Of a stretch of 64,000 nucleotides of DNA, positions 59,683 to 64,000 are shown in pieces. The position numbers and the translations under genes were made by a program. Source of the stretch: JAYUJH01 sp043765375. Its GTDB lineage: Bacteria; Pseudomonadota; Alphaproteobacteria; Rickettsiales; UBA998. Where the stretch lies: contig JAYUJH010000032.1 of the NCBI GenBank assembly GCA_043765375.1, positions 13,257-77,256 of the forward strand. Direction: 5' to 3'. The notes beneath the pieces are model-generated. The model saw only the letters and a program-made list of their open reading frames with translations, had not been told where the DNA came from and did no database searches. Position 1 is the stretch's first letter, and each line of letters opens with the position of its first letter.

Positions 59683-60570
59683 TCATTCTTCATCATCAAT
59701 CTCATTTTTCACAGCCAGAGCCATTTCATAAATCACACCCCTGCTATGAGGAATAACTCCCGCTAATAAATGAGAGATTTGCTTGGTGGTATGAGTTGGT
59801 AACAAGGCAGAAATCAGGTTATTAATATGTTCATCTCGGGGGGCAACAGGCTCGGGCGGAGGGGCAAGCATCAGCACCACCTCGCCTTTAATTTGCGCTT
59901 GCGCACCATAATAATTGGCTAATTGCGTTAATGTTCCACGCCTGAAATCTTCGTATAATTTGCTTATTTCACGCCCAACCACCGCTTGACGATCTGGCAT
60001 AATTGCACTTGCATCATGCAAACTTTCGCTCAAGCGATGCACCGATTCAAATGTAATGATAGTTGCGTTAATGCTTGATAATTGTTGCCATTTATTGCGC
60101 CGCATTTGTTGTTTATTCGGCAAAAATCCTGAAAAATAAAAACGGTCAGTTGGCAAACCTGATGCACTTAATGCGGCAATAATGCTACACGCCCCCGCAA
60201 TTGGCACAATCTGCACCCCATACGCAATCGCTGCCTCCACGAGATGATAGCCTGGGTCAGAAATGAGCGGAGTTCCTGCATCTGAAATTAGGGCAACATC
60301 ATCACCATTTTGCAACAATTCCAGCAATTTTGGCAAAACCGCATCTTCATTATGGTCGTGATAAGCAATTAGAGTTGTTTTGATGCTGTAATGCGCACAT
60401 AAATGCGAACTTGTGCGCTTATCCTCACAGGCAATCATCGCAACATCATGCAATGTTTGTATTGCGCGCGCTGAAATATCGCTTAAATTGCCAATTGGCG
60501 TTGCAACAATATATAATTTTCCAAGAGATAATTTTTCAATATATAATTTTTCAAGGGATTTTTGCGTCAT
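59683..60570 (-). CDS. rsmI: 16S rRNA (cytidine-1402-2'-O)-methyltransferase
   Basis: This 295-aa tetrapyrrole-methylase-fold enzyme 2'-O-methylates C1402 in the ribosomal P site. It has GKLYIVATPIGNLSDISARAIQTL, CEDKRTSSHLCAHY, YHDHNEDAVLP, ALISDAGTPLISDPGYHLVEAA, GACSIIAALSASGLPTDRFYFSGFLP and ESVHRL. The first 15 residues are encoded by three 15-bp repeats (60511-60555), so the N-terminus is an unusual extension. It is followed by yraN, the standard pair. Confidence 0.95.
   Translation of the reverse strand: MTQKSLEKLYIEKLSLGKLYIVATPIGNLSDISARAIQTLHDVAMIACEDKRTSSHLCAHYSIKTTLIAYHDHNEDAVLPKLLELLQNGDDVALISDAGTPLISDPGYHLVEAAIAYGVQIVPIAGACSIIAALSASGLPTDRFYFSGFLPNKQQMRRNKWQQLSSINATIITFESVHRLSESLHDASAIMPDRQAVVGREISKLYEDFRRGTLTQLANYYGAQAQIKGEVVLMLAPPPEPVAPRDEHINNLISALLPTHTTKQISHLLAGVIPHSRGVIYEMALAVKNEIDDEE
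60511..60555. repeat. 15-bp tandem repeat at the rsmI 5' end
   Basis: The three units ATATAATTTTCCAAG, AGATAATTTTTCAAT and ATATAATTTTTCAAG encode LEKLY-IEKLS-LGKLY just before the conserved IVATPIGNL. Confidence 0.75.
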
Positions 60571-60645
60571 GATTTTTGCGTTATATTATTTTTATAATTA
60601 AAATATTTTATAGTGTAAATATTTTAATTAGTCTATGATGTTTTG

Positions 60646-61812
60646 GTGATTTATTTAGATTATAACGCCACCGCACCAATACGAACAACAGCCTTTGCAA
60701 CAGCTTGTGAATTAATGCAAAGCCCGCTTAATGCTTCCTCAATCCATGCAAATGGGCGAGCAGCGAAAGCATTATTAGAAAAAAATCGTACTAAAATTGC
60801 TGATATTATTGGTTGCTTCAAACATGAATTAACCTTTGTTGGTTGTGGCACAGAGGCAAATAACATGGTGTTGCAAGGCGTTGGTGATATTCCCATAGCC
60901 ATATGCGCAACTGAACATTCGTCAATTTTGAAAACTCTAAATATGAAAACCCTAAGTGCAAAGGCACTAAATATAAACGCACCACAAAACTCATATCTCA
61001 TTCCAGTGGATAGACATGGTTTGATTAATATGCAAGCATTGGAGCAGTGGTTGCAAAAAGTCAACCAGCCAGCGTTAGTTTCGGTGATGCTTGCTAATAA
61101 TGAAACGGGGGTTATCCAAAATATTCGGGCAGTTGCGCAATTAGTGCATCAATATGGCGGGTTGGTGCATAGTGATGCCGTGCAAGCACTTGGCAAAATC
61201 CCCGTTGATTGCAACATGTTACAGGTGGATTTTTTGAGCATATCCTCCCATAAAATTGGGGGTGGCGTTGGTGTTGGTGCATTATTTATCGCTAATAATC
61301 AAACGCTTGCACCATTAATTCATGGCGGGGGGCAGGAACAAGGCAAAAGAGCTGGCACGGAGAATATTGCAAGCATTGCCGCATTTGCGAGTGCTGCTGA
61401 AGAAGCGGCAAATAATATGGATTGGTGCAAATCTTTGCGTTTATGGTTGGATCAAATGGAACATGATTGCCAACAAATATTAGCGAAAAATAATATCGTC
61501 ATAGGCGGTGAAGCGGAACGCTTGCCCAACACTTCATGCTTGCGTATGCCAAATATTGCATCACAAACGCAGTTAATTCATTTTGATATGGCGGGAATTG
61601 CCGTTAGTGCGGGTTCTGCTTGTTCCTCGGGGAGGATTGCTCGCTCACATGTGGTGGCTGCTATGCTTGGTGATGATGATGCCAAATCTGGTGAGGCCAA
61701 CTCTGGTGAGGATATAATAAGGATTAGTGGCGGTTGGAACACCACACAAGCCGAGATTGCAACTTTCACGGCGGCTTGGCAGAAATTAGCAACAAGATTT
61801 TTTGGGAAATAA
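60646..61812 (+). CDS. cysteine desulfurase (NifS/IscS family)
   Basis: This PLP enzyme of about 388 aa mobilises sulfur from cysteine for Fe-S clusters or tRNA thiolation. It starts at VIYLDYNATAPI from GTG at 60646 (TTG at 60643 is an alternative; no ATG is in frame near the conserved start). It has TFVGCGTEANNMVLQG, SVMLANNETGVIQNI, SDAVQALGKIPVD, FLSISSHKIGGGVGVGALF (Schiff-base Lys) and VSAGSACSSGR (catalytic Cys). Two 15-bp tandem expansions (60931-60975 and 61681-61710) lie in variable loops. iscR, iscU and sufBCD are not adjacent, so the exact role is open. Confidence 0.92.
   Translation: MIYLDYNATAPIRTTAFATACELMQSPLNASSIHANGRAAKALLEKNRTKIADIIGCFKHELTFVGCGTEANNMVLQGVGDIPIAICATEHSSILKTLNMKTLSAKALNINAPQNSYLIPVDRHGLINMQALEQWLQKVNQPALVSVMLANNETGVIQNIRAVAQLVHQYGGLVHSDAVQALGKIPVDCNMLQVDFLSISSHKIGGGVGVGALFIANNQTLAPLIHGGGQEQGKRAGTENIASIAAFASAAEEAANNMDWCKSLRLWLDQMEHDCQQILAKNNIVIGGEAERLPNTSCLRMPNIASQTQLIHFDMAGIAVSAGSACSSGRIARSHVVAAMLGDDDAKSGEANSGEDIIRISGGWNTTQAEIATFTAAWQKLATRFFGK
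60931..60975 (+). repeat. 15-bp tandem repeat in the cysteine desulfurase gene
   Basis: The three units AAAACTCTAAATATG, AAAACCCTAAGTGCA and AAGGCACTAAATATA encode KTLNM-KTLSA-KALNI, followed by NAP. The unit is almost the same as that in the next gene, yaaA (61846-61905). Confidence 0.8.
61681..61710 (+). repeat. 15-bp tandem duplication near the 3' end of the cysteine desulfurase gene
   Basis: GCCAAATCTGGTGAG and GCCAACTCTGGTGAG differ at one base and encode AKSGE-ANSGE in a loop before the C-terminal DIIRISGGW. Confidence 0.85.
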
Positions 61813-61818
61813 TAAATT

Positions 61819-62631
61819 ATGCTGTTAATGTTAATCTCGCCCGCAAAAACCCTATATACAAGAACCCTAGATACGAGAACCCTAAATACCAAAACGCTAG
61901 ACATAAATGCGCCAATTCACCCCGCATTAACAATTTTTGCGCCCACACAACCATATTTCATGACAGAAGTTATGGAATTATTGCATAATCTCCAGCAAAA
62001 ATCAGTTGATGAAATCGCAAAACTGATGAAAATAAGCAATCCACTCGCCGAATTAAACCATCAACGTTTTCAACATTTCGCTACGCCGTTTAATGAAAAT
62101 AATGCAACTCCAGCGATATTTTCCTTCAAAGGTGATGTATATTTACCACTACGATTAAACGAATATGGCACAAATGAACTTGCGTTCATCAATCAACATT
62201 TGCGCATATTATCAGGGTTTTATGGATTGCTCCGCCCGCTTGATTTTTTATACCCATATCGTTTAGAAATGGGGACAAAGCTAAAAATTGGCTTACATAA
62301 CAACCTATATCAATTTTGGGGTGATAAAATTACCGCTGCGATTAATGCGACGGGTGCAACCATGCTGATTAACCTTGCATCTGAAGAATATTTCAAAGCG
62401 GTGAAGATTGAAAAGCTGAATGCGCCATTGGTGAATATTGCCTTTAAGGAGCGTCATGCTGATGGCTATAAAACTATCGGAGTTCATGCCAAAACAGCAC
62501 GGGGAGAGATGGTGAACTTTATGGTTCAAAATGCGATTGAGCATTTGGAGGGCTTAAAACAATTTAATGTTGGGGGCTATGCTTTTGCTCCACAACTTTC
62601 AAGTGCAACCAATTATGTTTTTGTTCGTTGA
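61819..62631 (+). CDS. yaaA: YaaA family peroxide-stress protein
   Basis: This 270-aa DUF328/YaaA protein reduces free iron and oxidative DNA damage in E. coli under peroxide. It opens MLLMLISPAKTL and has FSFKGDVYLPLRL, LRILSGFYGLLRPLDFLYPYRLEMGTKL, LYQFWGDKIT, INLASEEYFKAV, and C-terminal KTARGEMVNFMVQNAIEHLEGLKQFNVGGYAF. Just after the conserved N-terminal SPAK, four 15-bp units add KTLYT-RTLDT-RTLNT-KTLDI, where normal YaaA has a short linker. The gene is 6 bp downstream of the cysteine desulfurase gene, probably one transcript. Confidence 0.95.
   Translation: MLLMLISPAKTLYTRTLDTRTLNTKTLDINAPIHPALTIFAPTQPYFMTEVMELLHNLQQKSVDEIAKLMKISNPLAELNHQRFQHFATPFNENNATPAIFSFKGDVYLPLRLNEYGTNELAFINQHLRILSGFYGLLRPLDFLYPYRLEMGTKLKIGLHNNLYQFWGDKITAAINATGATMLINLASEEYFKAVKIEKLNAPLVNIAFKERHADGYKTIGVHAKTARGEMVNFMVQNAIEHLEGLKQFNVGGYAFAPQLSSATNYVFVR
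61846..61905 (+). repeat. 15-bp tandem repeat in yaaA
   Basis: The four units AAAACCCTATATACA, AGAACCCTAGATACG, AGAACCCTAAATACC and AAAACGCTAGACATA are in frame. This is the longest of the 15-bp arrays in the window, and its consensus matches the array in the upstream gene. Confidence 0.85.
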
Positions 62632-62648
62632 ACTATTGATAGTTCTTG

Positions 62649-62672
62649 TTTAATCAGTAAAATCTGATTAAA
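62649..62672 (+). promoter_or_regulatory. 9-bp perfect hairpin between yaaA and polA
   Basis: TTTAATCAG (62649-62657) and CTGATTAAA (62664-62672) flank a 6-nt loop, 8 nt before the polA ATG. It may be a weak terminator of yaaA or a structure occluding polA initiation; no ribosome-binding site is evident between it and the ATG. Confidence 0.55.
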
Positions 62673-62680
62673 CCATCATA

Positions 62681-64000
62681 ATGAATGATGAAGATAAATT
62701 ATTACTACTCATAGATGGTTCGGGGTTTATCTTTCGAGCATATCATAAACTTCCACCCATGAACCGCGCTGATGGGTTGCCAACTGGTGCAGTTTATGGC
62801 TTCACCGCTATGTTGCTGAAATTGCGTGAAGAATTGCCCGCCAGCCACGCTGTGGTGGTGTTTGATGCAAAGGGAGATAATTTCCGCCATGCGTTGTTAC
62901 CCACTTATAAAGCCAATCGCCCCCCTGCCCCTGAGGATTTAATCCCGCAATTTCCACTGGTGCGTGATGCAGCAGAAGCGTTGAATATGGCGATTATTGA
63001 GCAAACAGGCGTTGAAGCTGATGATATCATCGCAACTTATGCTAAGCAGGCTAGTGAGCAGGGCTTAAAAGTCTGCGTTGTTTCTTCGGATAAAGATTTA
63101 ATGCAGCTTTTGCAACTTGAAAATGTAACGTTATATGACCCGTTAAAAGCGAAATATATCAACCATGATGATGTGTTCGCCAAGTTTGGCGTAACGCCCG
63201 CCCAGGTGCCAGATGTGCAAGCAATTATGGGAGATTCAACTGATAATATCGCAGGAATAAAAGGGATTGGTGCAAAAGGTGCAGCGGAGTTAGTGCAGCA
63301 ATTTGGCTCACTTGAGGCGATGTTTGCGGGTGCGAAGGATATTGCACAGAAAAAACGGCGTGAATTAGTGCTGGAGCAATCAGAGCAAGCACGGCTTTCC
63401 ATGAAGTTGGTATTGTTGAAAGATGATGTGGCTGATTTGCCAGACATTGCAGATTATGTGTTACACCCAATTGATGCGCCACGATTTTCAGAGTTTTGTG
63501 CAGAAATGAACTTCAAAACTTTGGAGCGCAGGGTGCGTGAAAAATATGGAAATAACAGTAATGCGAAGAATATATCCATAGTTGCGGGGGAGCATGTGAA
63601 GAAAGAGCGCGCACCCGTAGGTGAAGCGAGAGGGACTGAACATAACAATTATATTCTCATTCAAGAACTTGCGCATTTACAACAAGTGATTGCGGAAATT
63701 GAAGCAGCGGGCGTGGTGGCATTTGATTGTGAAACAACATCGCTTGATGCAATGCAAGCTGAACTTGTTGGGTTTTCATTATGCACAAAAGCGGGAAAGG
63801 CTTATTATGTGCCGTTAGCGCATAAATGCAACCAAAGCAGTGAATTATTCGGCAATGATAATGATACTCATTCTCATGAAAATAATACGCCAAAACAAAC
63901 TTCACTAAAACAGATTAAACTCTCTGATGCGATTACAGCAATAAAACCCATTCTCAACGCCCCTCATATCCTAAAAATTGGGCAGAATATCAAATATGAT
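62681..64000 (+). CDS. polA: DNA polymerase I (partial, 3' end outside window)
   Basis: The first 440 codons are present. The N-terminal 5'-3' exonuclease (FEN) domain has LLLLIDGSGFIFRAYHKLP, VVVFDAKGDNFRHALLPTYKANRP, GVEADDIIATYAKQA, VVSSDKDLMQLL, MGDSTDNIAGIKGIGAKGAAELVQQFGSLEAMF and the acidic metal ligands. The 3'-5' exonuclease-like domain then begins (GVVAFDCETTSLDAMQAELVGFSL), with the DxE metal-binding pair intact. The window ends in LKIGQNIKYD, before the polymerase domain. PolA fills gaps in repair and removes RNA primers. Confidence 0.96.
   Translation, partial: MNDEDKLLLLIDGSGFIFRAYHKLPPMNRADGLPTGAVYGFTAMLLKLREELPASHAVVVFDAKGDNFRHALLPTYKANRPPAPEDLIPQFPLVRDAAEALNMAIIEQTGVEADDIIATYAKQASEQGLKVCVVSSDKDLMQLLQLENVTLYDPLKAKYINHDDVFAKFGVTPAQVPDVQAIMGDSTDNIAGIKGIGAKGAAELVQQFGSLEAMFAGAKDIAQKKRRELVLEQSEQARLSMKLVLLKDDVADLPDIADYVLHPIDAPRFSEFCAEMNFKTLERRVREKYGNNSNAKNISIVAGEHVKKERAPVGEARGTEHNNYILIQELAHLQQVIAEIEAAGVVAFDCETTSLDAMQAELVGFSLCTKAGKAYYVPLAHKCNQSSELFGNDNDTHSHENNTPKQTSLKQIKLSDAITAIKPILNAPHILKIGQNIKYD

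Noticed and set aside
60511..61905. CRISPR array
   Set aside because: The 15-bp repeats are directly adjacent without spacers and lie in frame inside genes; no cas genes are present in the window.

Overview
The window is AT-rich (roughly 60-65% A+T by eye) chromosomal DNA of a bacterium, most likely an alphaproteobacterium. The reasons are the set of families present: a UPF0262 protein, a TIGR02300-type zinc-ribbon protein, CarD, UbiK, a PAS_5-like protein and a Tad/Cpa pilus locus in the cpa order. An orphan VirB4 with a degenerate Walker A motif, the AT-richness, a truncated addA, a split S10 operon and many dispersed palindromic repeats all resemble Rickettsiales/Holosporales-like host-associated lineages. 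The presence of argD, metC, pyrC, pyrD, murB and murF argues against extreme genome reduction. This placement is inference; there is no rRNA gene to anchor it.

Layout. 1-4.7 kb: gyrB (3' end outside the window), a stand-alone (p)ppGpp synthetase-like gene, a PAS-like gene and metC. 4.7-8.5 kb: a methyltransferase whose last codons lie in a dispersed repeat, a double-hairpin MITE-like element, a paired NrdR-box promoter, class I nrdA, and a DUF4393 (Abi-alpha-like) gene broken by an in-frame TGA. 8.6-12.3 kb: mreC, an orphan parA, sua5/tsaC, a small membrane protein, a CAU tRNA and a second copy of the last 25 bases of that tRNA. 12.3-18.1 kb: a czcCBA heavy-metal RND efflux operon. 18.2-27.7 kb: a csp gene with a structured leader and a good terminator, rplI, a UPF0262 gene, uvrC, tRNA-Cys, the fragment rplC-D-W-B-rpsS-rplV-rpsC of the S10 operon, murB and a PstS-like protein. 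27.7-39.2 kb: a 680-aa unknown protein, a half-length addA, then cpaB-C-D-E-F-tadB-tadC of a Tad pilus. 39.3-44 kb: ridA, cpoB, an HPt-domain protein, an unknown protein and murF. 44-50.8 kb: orphan virB4, carD, xthA, ubiK, a second MITE copy, argD and a pseudopilin-like gene. 50.8-59.1 kb: msrAB-ybaB, pyrC, a DUF1508 gene, a structured-RNA leader ahead of an alpha/beta-hydrolase-like gene, pyrD, a 544-aa repetitive unknown protein and a TIGR02300 protein. 59.1-64 kb: yraN, rsmI, a cysteine desulfurase, yaaA and the 5' part of polA.

How the parts work together. Most of the window is housekeeping: DNA topology and repair (gyrB, uvrC, xthA, polA), translation (ribosomal proteins, two tRNAs, tsaC, rsmI), cell wall and shape (murB, murF, mreC, cpoB), pyrimidine and deoxynucleotide synthesis (pyrC, pyrD, nrdA) and protein repair (msrA, msrB). 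The accessory layer is surface and environment related (Tad pilus, metal efflux, pseudopilin, VirB4) together with possible defence genes (stand-alone RelA/SpoT-like synthetase, broken Abi-alpha-like gene).

Two themes stand out. First, intergenic palindromic repeats (a double-hairpin family and the VIPAQAGI-type family) run into the 3' ends of genes and supply their last codons and stop. Second, short tandem duplications of 11-21 bp, very often exactly 15 bp, lie inside many otherwise conserved genes. One 15-bp unit family occurs in two neighbouring genes. The best candidate for an undescribed element is the roughly 190-nt multi-hairpin region at 53.93-54.12 kb, which carries mutually exclusive pairings just upstream of an unrecognised hydrolase-like gene.
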